A stretch of DNA of 22,007 nt from assembly GCA_945877995.1 (NCBI GenBank), contig CAMDXD010000016.1, positions 1 to 22,007 of the forward strand, written 5' to 3'. This document shows, piece after piece, positions 14,804-22,007 of the stretch. The position numbers and the translations under genes are program-made. The notes under the pieces were generated by a model. The model saw only the letters and a list, made by a program, of their open reading frames with translations, was not told the origin of the DNA and did not search any database. The stretch is from Bordetella parapertussis (lineage in GTDB: Bacteria; Pseudomonadota; Gammaproteobacteria; Burkholderiales; CAIKXV01). The stretch's first letter is position 1. Each line of letters starts with the position of its first letter.

Positions 14804-14876
14804 GGCAGCTGGCTGGCGTGGTCTTCGACCGTAGCCCCTGTAGCTTTGCGCCGCCGGCTTTCGCCGGGTTTGCCGT
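14804..14876 (-). promoter_or_regulatory. Cyclic-di-GMP-I (GEMM) riboswitch aptamer
   Basis: Read on the minus strand, the aptamer landmarks come in order. They are GGCAAACC (14874-14867), a 5-bp stem CCGGC/GCCGG closed by a GAAA tetraloop (14862-14859), and GGCGCAAAGC (14852-14843). Then comes an arm with GGCT (14836-14833) pairing AGCC (14814-14811) and GGTC/GACC (14830-14827, 14823-14820) around a GAA loop, and a closing TGCC (14807-14804) that can pair with GGCA. The GAAA loop, the GCAAAGC joining strand and the AGCC before the 3' end are the conserved parts of the GEMM-I fold. A G at the place of the ligand-contacting G20 (14874) favours c-di-GMP over cGAMP. It lies 59 bases before the protease ATG. 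No T-tracted terminator follows, so control at translation is more likely than at termination. Confidence 0.82.
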
Positions 14877-14942
14877 ATGGACACCATTGCCCGGAGGGGC
14901 GGCGTCTTTGTTAAGAGATGGAGGTTAGTGATGCCCCTCGCC

Positions 14943-14989
14943 ACTGTCGCGGAAATTATTCACTGCAGCGGCGTGAATTTGTCGACAGT
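14943..14989. repeat. Imperfect inverted repeat upstream of the riboswitch-controlled gene
   Basis: Outer arms ACTGTCG (14943-14949) and CGACAGT (14983-14989) are perfect. Inner arms ATTCAC (14958-14963) and GTGAAT (14973-14978) are perfect around a 9-base loop. An asymmetric AT-rich bulge separates the arms. It may be the transcript end of the amidohydrolase operon or a protein-binding site upstream of the protease promoter. Confidence 0.6.
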
Positions 14990-15062
14990 AGCGGCTGTCT
15001 GCCGTTCGTGCCAACACGCGTGACCGATCCGCCCGCCGTGGCCATGCCAACAGTCGCCCGCC

Positions 15063-16493
15063 TCAGTCGTACGTCGTGCTCACCTCGGGCGTGCGTCCCT
15101 GCGCCAGCCCTGCCCGCTCGACGATCGCCTTCGCCCGCGCACGAGCCTCGCTGCGCAGCGCCGCCTCATCGACCGTCAGTACGCTGCGGCCGTCGTAGAG
15201 CATCCGGCCGTCGACCCAGGTCTGGGCGATCGACGCCGGGCTCGCCGAATACACCACCGCCTGGAGGGGATCGCCGTAGGGCACCCACTCCGGATGGTCG
15301 AGGTCGAACAGCACGAAGTCAGCCTTCTTGCCCGCCTCGATGGAACCGATCTCGTCCTGCCAGCCGAGCAGCGCCGCGCCTTCGATGGTTGCCAGCCGCA
15401 GCGCCTTGCGTGCGCCGACCAGCGTCGAGTCCATGCGCGAATCCTTGAACATGCTGGCGACCATGTACATCTGGCGCATCAGGTTCAGGTTGCCGCCAGC
15501 GGACACGCCATCGGTGCCGATGCCCACCCGCATGCCGGCGGCCATCATCTCGGGATACAGGCCGATCTTCGTCGCACCCTTGGCGAGCTTGACCGACGTC
15601 GCGGGACAGAACGCCACCGCGGTGCCAGCGCGAGCCATGCGCTCGATCTCGTCTTCGGTCACCGCGACCGCATGTGCGATCACGAGGTTGGAACCGAGGC
15701 CACCCGCCTGGTCGATGCGCGTCACCGGCCACACGCCGTGCTTCTTCTGCGAGACCTGCGACTCCTCGATGCTGGTGGCCAGGTGGTAGGTGGTGCCCAC
15801 GCCCAGCCGCTCGGCCAATGCACGCGAGCCGACATGCAGCTCCAGGCTGCACGGCTCCTTGCCCTCGATGTTCACCCAGCAGCCGATACGGCCGCCGGCC
15901 GCCCCATGGTGGTCGCGTACCGTCTGCTCGAGCGCGGCGAGGGCGACCTTCGCGTCCGGGAAGAAGTGGTGGGCCATCATCGCTTCAGTCCAGCCCTCGG
16001 GCGCCTGCGCTGGCCGCACGTCGCAGGCATGGCGGCCGGTGATGCCACGCATGCCGACCGACTCGATCGCCTGCACCACGCCGGCGACATCGTTCTGCGC
16101 CCCCATGTCGAGGAAACAGGTGGTGCCACAGCGGAGCATCTCGGCCATGCCGACGGTCGCACCAACCACCTCGTCGCGGCCATCGACGCTGGCGTAGAAC
16201 GGCTTGGCCCAGTGGAACACCCAGGCACGCGTGGCAAGGTTGTCCGGAAACACCGCACGCGACAGCGTCTCGGACAGGTGCACATGCGAATCGACGAAGC
16301 CCGGCACCATGCCGAAGTGGCTGCCATCGACGACCCGGTCGAAGCCGGCGCGCGGATGGCGCAGCGCGATGTCGGCAGCCGGCCCGACATCGATGATGCG
16401 GTCGTCGTCCACCACAACGGATGCATCGTGCAGCACCCGGTCGTCGCGATCGACCGTGAGAACGAACTCGAGGTGGTCGATCAGCGTGCGCAT
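15063..16493 (-). CDS. Amidohydrolase of the TRZ/ATZ (cytosine-deaminase-like) family with altered catalytic position
   Basis: A 476-residue metal-dependent hydrolase of the amidohydrolase superfamily. These cytosolic enzymes deaminate or dechlorinate purines, triazines and related rings. The metal ligands are in place: His70-x-His72 in VDSHVH, His237 in TTYHLATS, His274 in VIAHAV and Asp328 in GIGTDG. The C-terminal beta-sandwich segment GSIEAGKKADFVLFD is standard. The position three after His237, where relatives have a catalytic Glu (HLAET), is Thr240; Glu243 and Glu244 follow. The ATG at 16493 lies 7 bases after the amidase stop with AGGG 5 bases before it, so the two form an operon. The substrate may be an amide or ring compound whose product passes to or from the amidase; that is inference. 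Confidence 0.9.
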   Translation of the reverse strand: MRTLIDHLEFVLTVDRDDRVLHDASVVVDDDRIIDVGPAADIALRHPRAGFDRVVDGSHFGMVPGFVDSHVHLSETLSRAVFPDNLATRAWVFHWAKPFYASVDGRDEVVGATVGMAEMLRCGTTCFLDMGAQNDVAGVVQAIESVGMRGITGRHACDVRPAQAPEGWTEAMMAHHFFPDAKVALAALEQTVRDHHGAAGGRIGCWVNIEGKEPCSLELHVGSRALAERLGVGTTYHLATSIEESQVSQKKHGVWPVTRIDQAGGLGSNLVIAHAVAVTEDEIERMARAGTAVAFCPATSVKLAKGATKIGLYPEMMAAGMRVGIGTDGVSAGGNLNLMRQMYMVASMFKDSRMDSTLVGARKALRLATIEGAALLGWQDEIGSIEAGKKADFVLFDLDHPEWVPYGDPLQAVVYSASPASIAQTWVDGRMLYDGRSVLTVDEAALRSEARARAKAIVERAGLAQGRTPEVSTTYD

Positions 16494-16500
16494 CGCGGCC

Positions 16501-17784
16501 CTAGCGCGAGATCGTCTTCCAGGCCGCGTCGGCGGCCAGCAGCACCGCGGCGTCTCCGCGGTAAGGGCCGACGAACTGCACCCCGAGCGGCAGCGCCTTC
16601 TGGCCGATGCCGGCGGGGATCGTCACGCACGGCAGGCCGAGCGTGGTCCAGCTCTTGTTGAACAGCGAGTTGCCGGTGCTGGTCAGTCCGAACGGCGCCT
16701 CGCCTGGCGCGCTCGGGGTGAGCAGCACGTCGACCGTGCGGAACGCATCGATGAACATCGCGCCCACCTCAAGCACCACGTCGATCGCACGCTCGTAGAG
16801 TTCGCGCGAAGTGCCGCGGCCGCGCTCGATGCGCGAGCGCAGGTCTTCGCTCAGCAGCTCGCGCTGGTTGTCGTACTCGTAGCCGAGCGAGAACGCCTCC
16901 TCGAACTGCATGATGGTCGCGTTGGCATCGTAGATCGCCACCGCCTGCGGCGGCAGGTCGGCATCGACCACCGTCCAACCGGCCGCGCGCAGCTTGTCGG
17001 CGACGTTCGCCAGCAGGTTGCGCGTGGGTTCGTCGGTCTTGTCCCAGTACGGCGTGCGATACAGGCCGACGCGGGGCCTGGCCTTGTTGCGCGCGAAGTC
17101 GGGCAGCGGCCGGCCGGAGGTGGCGCAGGCGAGCAGGGCCGCATCCTCGACGGTGCGCGCATGGGTGCCGATGGTGTCGAGGGACTCGGCGACGATCTTG
17201 AGCCCGGCGCGATTGATCGTGTTGAACGTCGGCTTGTAGCCGACGATGCCGCAGAAGGCAGCCGGCCGGATGGTCGAACCACCGGTCTGCGTGCCGAAGG
17301 CGAACGGCACCATCTGGTCGGCGACGGCGGCAGCAGAACCGCTCGAAGAACCACCCGGCGTATGGCTGAGATTGTGCGGGTTGCGGGTGCGCGCCGGATG
17401 GTTGTTGGCGAATTCGGTGGTCTCGGTCTTGCCGAGGATCACCGCGCCGGCGCGGCGCGCCGCGGCGATGCATGCCGCATCGGCGTGCGGACGATGGCCG
17501 GCGTAGATCGCCGAGTTGTAGGCGGTCGGCATGTCGGCCGTGTCGATCACGTCTTTCACGCCGACCGGCACGCCATGCAGCGGTCCGCGGCGCGGGCCAC
17601 GGTCGCAGGCGCGCGCCTGCTCGATGGCCAGTTCCGGGTCGAGGAACGCCCACGCCTGGACGGTCGGTTCGCGTTCGGCGATGCGCGCAAGACAGGCCCT
17701 GACCAGCGTCTCGCTGGTCAAACGCCCCGCAGCGATTTCGCGCGCGGCCTGGGTTGCGGAGAACTGGTTGGCAACGCTGGCCAT
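16501..17784 (-). CDS. Amidase (amidase-signature family)
   Basis: A 427-residue amidase-signature hydrolase that cleaves carboxamides through a Ser-cisSer-Lys triad. Lys77 in PVGVKDVID, cis-Ser146 in PGGSSSGSAAA and nucleophile Ser170 in TGGSTIRPA are all visible at family spacing. ALPLGVQFVGP near the C-terminus is also typical. The start at 17784 follows GAGG (17794-17797) with a 9-base spacer; the open frame upstream reaches into the divergent promoter region and is not supported. It heads an operon with the amidohydrolase and is divergent from the M16 peptidase gene. The substrate is unknown. GatA is unlikely because gatB and gatC are not beside it and the partner is a catabolic amidohydrolase. 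Confidence 0.93.
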   Translation of the reverse strand: MASVANQFSATQAAREIAAGRLTSETLVRACLARIAEREPTVQAWAFLDPELAIEQARACDRGPRRGPLHGVPVGVKDVIDTADMPTAYNSAIYAGHRPHADAACIAAARRAGAVILGKTETTEFANNHPARTRNPHNLSHTPGGSSSGSAAAVADQMVPFAFGTQTGGSTIRPAAFCGIVGYKPTFNTINRAGLKIVAESLDTIGTHARTVEDAALLACATSGRPLPDFARNKARPRVGLYRTPYWDKTDEPTRNLLANVADKLRAAGWTVVDADLPPQAVAIYDANATIMQFEEAFSLGYEYDNQRELLSEDLRSRIERGRGTSRELYERAIDVVLEVGAMFIDAFRTVDVLLTPSAPGEAPFGLTSTGNSLFNKSWTTLGLPCVTIPAGIGQKALPLGVQFVGPYRGDAAVLLAADAAWKTISR

Positions 17785-17924
17785 CGGGTCTTTCCTCTTA
17801 TTCGTCGGGCTCGGGAAGGATGCATCCGGACGAGGTGAATGTATCACGCGACCGACGCCCTGCTGCTCTATCATCCGGTCGGAACGCATCCGCGCCCGCG
17901 GCTGCGCCTCCTGCGAAGGCCTTC
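17785..17924. promoter_or_regulatory. Divergent intergenic region of the amidase and M16 peptidase genes
   Basis: This 140-base gap must hold promoters for both genes. On the plus strand TATCAT (17869-17874) matches TATAAT in 5 of 6 bases and would give a leader of about 44 bases, but no good -35 is seen. On the minus strand GATACA (about 17840-17845) is a weak candidate for the amidase. A 10-base palindrome, GGATGCATCC (17818-17827), lies 34 bases before the amidase start. Confidence 0.4.
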
Positions 17925-20852
17925 ATGCCGACCCTGCACAGCCTGTCCTGCCCGCATGCCGCCACGGGCGCCCTGAACCCTGTGCGCCGACGGCTTGCCG
18001 CGCTGCTGGCCGCGCTTGCCATCGTCGCCGCGCCACTGCCGGGAGCGGTCGCCGCCACGGCGGCCGGGCTTGGCGTATTCGGTCTGTGGGCCGCCGCCGC
18101 TCCGGCTGCCGCGCAGCCGACTCTGCCCCCCGGCGTGACGCGTGGCCCCAGCGTCGAGGGCATCACCGAATACCGGCTGGCCAACGGCCTGCAGGTGCTG
18201 CTGTTTCCCGACGAGTCGAGCGCGAACTTCATGGCGAACATCACCTACATGGTCGGCTCGCGCCACGAGAACTACGGCGAACGCGGCATGGCCCACCTGC
18301 TGGAACACCTGCTGTTCCGGCGCACGACGAGCATCCCGAACATCTCGAAGGCGCTGGCCGAACGCGGCGCATGGTCCAACGGCACGACCTGGCTCGACCG
18401 CACCAACTACTTCGGCACGTTCTCGGCGAGCGAGGACAACCTGCGCTGGGTGATCGCGATGGAAGCCGACCGGATGATCAACACCCGGATCACCCGCGCC
18501 GAACTCGACCCCGAGATGTCCGTGGTGCGCAACGAGTTCGAGCAGGGCGAGAACAACCCGGTGCGGGTGCTGATGCAGCGGGTCACCTCGGCTGCCTACC
18601 TGTGGCACAACTACGGAAACAGCACGATCGGCGCGCGCTCGGACATCGAGAACGTGCCGATCGAGCGGCTGGAGGCTTTTTACCGGACGTACTACCAGCC
18701 GGACAACGCCTCCCTGCTGCTCGCCGGGCGCTTCGACGAGTCGCTCGCCCTGCAGCTGATCGCGAAGCACTTCGGCGCGATACCGGCGCCAAAGCGGGTG
18801 CTGCCGCAGACCTACACCGTCGAGCCGGTGCAGGACGGCGAGCGGCAGGTGGTGCTGCGCCGCACCGGCGACGTGCAGGCGGTGATCGCCGCCTATCACA
18901 TCCCCGCGGGCCCGCACCCGGATGCAGCTGCGATCGACCTGCTGACCGAGATCCTGCGCGCGCCACCGGCGGGCCGCCTGTTCCGTGCGCTGGTCGACGG
19001 CAAGCGTGCGGTGTCCGTGTTCGGCTTCGACCAGGCGATGCGCGAGCCCGGCATGGCGATGTACGGCGCGCAGCTCACGCTCGACCAGCCGATCGACGCG
19101 GCGCGCGACACGCTCACCGCGACGCTCGAAGGGCTGGCGAAAGAGCCGGTCACCGAGGCCGAGGTGGAGCGCGCGCGCACCGCGTTGCTGCGCCAGTACG
19201 ACGAGATCATGGCCAATCCGCCGGCGCTGGGCCGGGCGATGAGCGATTCGATCGCCACCGGCGACTGGCGGCTGTTCTTCCTCCACCGCGACCGGCTGCG
19301 CGCGGTGACCGCTGCCGACGTGAACCGGGTGGCCGCCGCCTACTTCAAGCCGTCGAACCGCACGCTGGGGATGTTCATCCCGGACCCGAAACCCGACCGC
19401 GCCGAGATCCCGCCGACGCCGGACGTCGCGCAACTGCTGCGCGACTACAAGGGCGATACCGCGCTCGCCGCGGGCGAGGCCTTCGACCCGGCTCCGGCCA
19501 ACATCGAAAAGCGCACCCTGCGGCGTACGCTGCCTGTGGGCCTCGACCTGGTGATGCTGCCGCGGCGCACCCGGGGCGAGACGGTCAACTTCCAGATGAC
19601 GCTGCGCTTCGGCGACGAGAAAGCGGTGTTCGGCCGTGGCACGCAGGCGAGCTTCGCCGCGGCGATGCTGATGCGCGGGACCGCGCTGCGCGACCGCCAG
19701 CAGATCCAGGACGCGTTCAACACGCTGCGCGCGCAGGTGTCGGTGAGCGGCGGCCCGACCTCGGTCACGGTGAGCGGACAGACGGTGAAGTCGCAGCTGC
19801 CGGCCGTACTGGAACTGGTCGCCGAGGTGCTGCGGCAGCCGTCCTTCCCGGAACGGGACCTGGAAGAGATGCGGGCGGAATCGATCGCCTCGATCGATCG
19901 CCAGCGCCAGGATCCGGCGTCGATCGGAGCGCTGGCGTTCAGCCGGCACTTCAACATCCACCCGCCGGGCGACATCCGCCACGTGCAGACGCTCGACGAG
20001 CAGATGGCACAGGTTCGCGCGGTCACGCTGGACGGCGTGCGTGCCTTCCATCGCGAGTTCTACGGCGCCAGCAAGGGTGAATTCGCCACCGTCGGTGACT
20101 TCGACGAGGCCGCCACGGCAGCGCTGGTCAGCCGGTTGTTCAACGACTGGAAGAGCCCGGGGCCGTGGCAACGCGTTCCCAGCGTGCACGCAGACGTGCC
20201 GCCCGCGCGCATCGTGATCGAGACACCCGACCGGGCGAACGCCTTCTTCCGCATGGGCATGAACCTGTCGCTGCGGGTCGACGACCCGGACTACCCGGCG
20301 CTGGTGCTGGGCGAGCAGATGCTTGGCGGCGGCTTCCTCAGTTCGCGCCTCGCCACGCGCGTGCGGCATCAGGAAGGCCTGTCGTACTCGATCTGGGCGC
20401 AGATCGCCGCCGGCAGCCTTGACGACAGCGGCGCATTCATCGCCGGGGCGATCTTCGCACCGGAGAACGCTGCGCGCCTGGAGGCGGCGGTACGCGAGGA
20501 ACTGCAGCGCGCCCTGGAGGGCGGCTTCACCGACCAGGAGGTCGCCAGTGCCAAGAGCGGCTACCTGCAGTCGGTGCGGGTCGCGCGCTCGTCGGACGCC
20601 CGGCTGGCGGCGGCCCTCGCGTCCAACCAGTTCCTCGGACGCACCTATGCGTTCCAGGAGACGCTCGATGCGAAGGTGGCCGCAACCACGCCGCAGCAGG
20701 TGCTGGAGGCACTGCGCAGGCGGCTCGACCTGTCGAAGCTCACCACGGTGATCGCCGGCGATTTCGCGGGCGCGGCGAAACGGCCCGGCAGCCTGCGGAC
20801 CCAGCCCGGGAAATCCCCGGCGGCCGCGTCGACGCCCGCAGCAGCACCTTGA
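17925..20852 (+). CDS. Exported two-domain M16 zinc metallopeptidase (pitrilysin/PqqL type)
   Basis: A 975-residue single-chain M16 peptidase, probably periplasmic. The first M16 unit has the inverted zinc motif His124-x-x-Glu127-His128 (HLLEH) and the third ligand Glu204 in VRNEFEQGENNP, 76 residues after His128 as in pitrilysin. The second unit (about 530-940) keeps the fold but has GTQASFAAAM where the zinc motif would be, so it is the usual inactive half; LATRVRHQEGLSYSIW (about 810-825) is the conserved substrate-side segment. The N-terminus is long, with two hydrophobic stretches (about 24-43 and 46-63) and likely cleavage at PAAAQ. The C-terminal tail is Ala/Pro-rich. GAAGG (17915-17919) with a 5-base spacer supports the ATG. 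It probably degrades peptides in the envelope. It overlaps the next gene by 4 bases. Confidence 0.92.
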   Translation: MPTLHSLSCPHAATGALNPVRRRLAALLAALAIVAAPLPGAVAATAAGLGVFGLWAAAAPAAAQPTLPPGVTRGPSVEGITEYRLANGLQVLLFPDESSANFMANITYMVGSRHENYGERGMAHLLEHLLFRRTTSIPNISKALAERGAWSNGTTWLDRTNYFGTFSASEDNLRWVIAMEADRMINTRITRAELDPEMSVVRNEFEQGENNPVRVLMQRVTSAAYLWHNYGNSTIGARSDIENVPIERLEAFYRTYYQPDNASLLLAGRFDESLALQLIAKHFGAIPAPKRVLPQTYTVEPVQDGERQVVLRRTGDVQAVIAAYHIPAGPHPDAAAIDLLTEILRAPPAGRLFRALVDGKRAVSVFGFDQAMREPGMAMYGAQLTLDQPIDAARDTLTATLEGLAKEPVTEAEVERARTALLRQYDEIMANPPALGRAMSDSIATGDWRLFFLHRDRLRAVTAADVNRVAAAYFKPSNRTLGMFIPDPKPDRAEIPPTPDVAQLLRDYKGDTALAAGEAFDPAPANIEKRTLRRTLPVGLDLVMLPRRTRGETVNFQMTLRFGDEKAVFGRGTQASFAAAMLMRGTALRDRQQIQDAFNTLRAQVSVSGGPTSVTVSGQTVKSQLPAVLELVAEVLRQPSFPERDLEEMRAESIASIDRQRQDPASIGALAFSRHFNIHPPGDIRHVQTLDEQMAQVRAVTLDGVRAFHREFYGASKGEFATVGDFDEAATAALVSRLFNDWKSPGPWQRVPSVHADVPPARIVIETPDRANAFFRMGMNLSLRVDDPDYPALVLGEQMLGGGFLSSRLATRVRHQEGLSYSIWAQIAAGSLDDSGAFIAGAIFAPENAARLEAAVREELQRALEGGFTDQEVASAKSGYLQSVRVARSSDARLAAALASNQFLGRTYAFQETLDAKVAATTPQQVLEALRRRLDLSKLTTVIAGDFAGAAKRPGSLRTQPGKSPAAASTPAAAP

Positions 20853-22007
20853 TCGCAGACCTGTTCGACCGTCCGGCCGTTCTCCTGGACCTGGAGACGA
20901 CCGGGGCGTCACCCGCACGCGACCGGATCACCGAGATCGGGCTGGTCGAGATCGGCCCCGGCCTGCCCGACCCGGCGCTTGGCGAGGACCCGGTCACCTG
21001 GAGCACGCTGGTGCAGCCAGGCATGCCGATTCCCCCGTTCATCAGCGGCCTCACCGGCATCGACGACGACATGGTCGCCACGGCACCGCGTTTCGCCGAC
21101 CTCGCGGCCGACCTCGCACGCCGGCTGGAGGGCAAGGTGCTGGTGGCGCACAATGTCCGTTTCGACTACGGTTTCCTGCGCGCGGAGTTCGAGCGCGCCG
21201 GCATCGCGTTCGCGCTGCCGGCCCTGTGCAGCGCGAAGCTGTCGCGCAAGCTCTATCCGCAGTACCCGCGGCACAACCTCGATTCGCTGATCGTGCGCCA
21301 CGGCCTGCACTGCAGCGAGCGGCACCGTGCGCTGGGCGATGCCCGCGTGATCGGCGACTTCCTGGTAGCGGCCGTGGCCGACCTCGGTGCCGGTCGGGTG
21401 CGCGAAGTGGCCAGCGCACTGACCGCGCCGGCCGGCACGCCGCGCGAGACCGTCGCGCTCGCCGACGAGTTGGCCGACGCGCCCGGCTGCTTCGTTCTGC
21501 GCGCGGCCGACGGCAGCGTGCTGTTCGTCGGTGCCGGCGCCAGCATGCGCGGCGAGGCACTCCGGCTGTTGCAGAAATCCAGCCCGCTCGGCCGCGCGTT
21601 GCTGTCGGAGGCCGCAGCGGTCGACCCCGAGCCGCATCCGGGCGTGCTCGGTGCAGCCCTCGCCCAGCGACGGCTGATCGAACGGTTCGCGCCGAAGCAC
21701 CAGCGGCGGGTCGCCTCCGAACCGCTGCGCGAGTCGTGGAGCCTCGCCTGGAGCGGCGCCGCCGCGAGCGGTTTCGCGTTGCGCGAGGCCGGACTATCCA
21801 CCGGCACGCGCGAAACCCGGTTCGGCGACTTTCCCGACGAACGGACGGCACGCAAGGCCCTGGCCGCATTCGCGCGGGAACACCGACTGTGCCTGCCGCG
21901 CCTCGGGCTGGTGACTGACGGCACGGCTGCACGCGAAGCCGTCGGCGGGCCGACGGCGCAGACCGGCGGCTGCGCCACGCCGTGCGCGGCTGCTGCGCGG
22001 CACGAAT
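20849..22007 (+). CDS. DnaQ-like DEDDh exonuclease with degenerate GIY-YIG-like region (3' end outside window)
   Basis: The frame is open from 20849 to the window edge (386 codons visible). It begins at TTG, which overlaps the M16 stop (TTGA), so translation is coupled; no ATG precedes the first motif. The N-terminal 175 residues are a 3'-5' exonuclease of the DnaQ superfamily with Asp14 and Glu16 (LDLETTG), Asp106 (AHNVRFDYGFL) and His159/Asp164 (HRALGD), the full DEDDh set. After a linker, residues about 211-245 (PGCFVLRAADG, LFVGAG, MRGEAL) align with the GIY-YIG nuclease core of exonuclease/Cho-like fusions, but the tyrosines and the usual arginine pattern are lost. The last part has Cys residues like the Cho C-terminus. 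A role in DNA repair is likely. Confidence 0.88.
   Translation, partial: MIADLFDRPAVLLDLETTGASPARDRITEIGLVEIGPGLPDPALGEDPVTWSTLVQPGMPIPPFISGLTGIDDDMVATAPRFADLAADLARRLEGKVLVAHNVRFDYGFLRAEFERAGIAFALPALCSAKLSRKLYPQYPRHNLDSLIVRHGLHCSERHRALGDARVIGDFLVAAVADLGAGRVREVASALTAPAGTPRETVALADELADAPGCFVLRAADGSVLFVGAGASMRGEALRLLQKSSPLGRALLSEAAAVDPEPHPGVLGAALAQRRLIERFAPKHQRRVASEPLRESWSLAWSGAAASGFALREAGLSTGTRETRFGDFPDERTARKALAAFAREHRLCLPRLGLVTDGTAAREAVGGPTAQTGGCATPCAAAARHE

Larger units (their letters stand above)
14745..15062. other. 318-base non-coding region holding the protease leader
   Basis: Between the protease start (14744) and the end of the amidohydrolase (15063), both on the minus strand, no gene is supported. 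The part nearest the protease holds the riboswitch (14804-14876) and a 59-base stretch to the ATG. Further out is a TAACAAAG-containing AT-richer patch (about 14890-14905) and an imperfect inverted repeat (14943-14989). No clear -35/-10 pair and no T-tracted terminator were found. The protease promoter is therefore expected somewhere between about 14880 and 14990. Confidence 0.7.

Noticed and set aside
17818..17827. Palindrome GGATGCATCC as an operator for the amidase operon
   Set aside because: A single 10-base palindrome without a second copy or a nearby regulator; mentioned in the region entry only.
17871..20918. A 1015-codon open frame antisense to the M16 peptidase
   Set aside because: His/Arg-rich composition typical of antisense shadows in high-GC genes; no motifs, and the sense strand has a clear M16 enzyme.

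Overview
The window is a GC-rich stretch that reads as betaproteobacterial, probably Burkholderiales or a near relative. The reasons are two Bug/TctC-type orphan periplasmic binding proteins, an MmgE/PrpD enzyme, a Ser-cisSer-Lys amidase and heavy GC-ending codon use. This assignment is inference from gene content, not phylogeny. No rRNA, tRNA, CRISPR array, insertion sequence or phage gene was seen. It looks like ordinary chromosome with dense metabolic, transport and envelope genes.

Layout from left to right. 47-1974 (+): a sugar-phosphate-isomerase-like TIM barrel and a Bug binding protein. 3732-2027 (-): an SDR dehydrogenase and a solo TRAP (DctP-type) binding protein that has no signal peptide. 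3733-3855: a divergent promoter region with an inverted repeat around a perfect TATAAT. 3856-8982 (+): a membrane-fused spermidine-synthase-like protein, a Tat/lipoprotein-type alpha/beta hydrolase, an MmgE/PrpD protein and an overlapping NnrU/ICMT-like membrane protein. 10424-9051 (-) and 10504-11277 (+): two divergent integral membrane proteins of uncertain role. 14744-11300 (-): a secreted subtilisin-like protease with a barrel-like C-terminus, then a second Bug protein. 17784-15063 (-): an amidase/amidohydrolase operon. 17925-22007 (+): a periplasmic two-domain M16 peptidase, then, with a 4-base overlap at a TTG start, a DnaQ-like exonuclease cut by the window edge.

The strongest non-coding signal is a cyclic-di-GMP-I (GEMM) riboswitch on the minus strand at about 14804-14876, in the leader of the secreted subtilase. 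It would place a surface or secreted protease directly under c-di-GMP control. Other points of interest are -10-like boxes 6-7 bases upstream of three start codons, suggesting leaderless mRNAs. A perfect 8-bp hairpin at 11275-11302 contains both facing stop codons. The amidohydrolase has Thr where the family's catalytic Glu normally sits. The binding proteins (two Bug, one DctP) have no membrane permease partners in the window.
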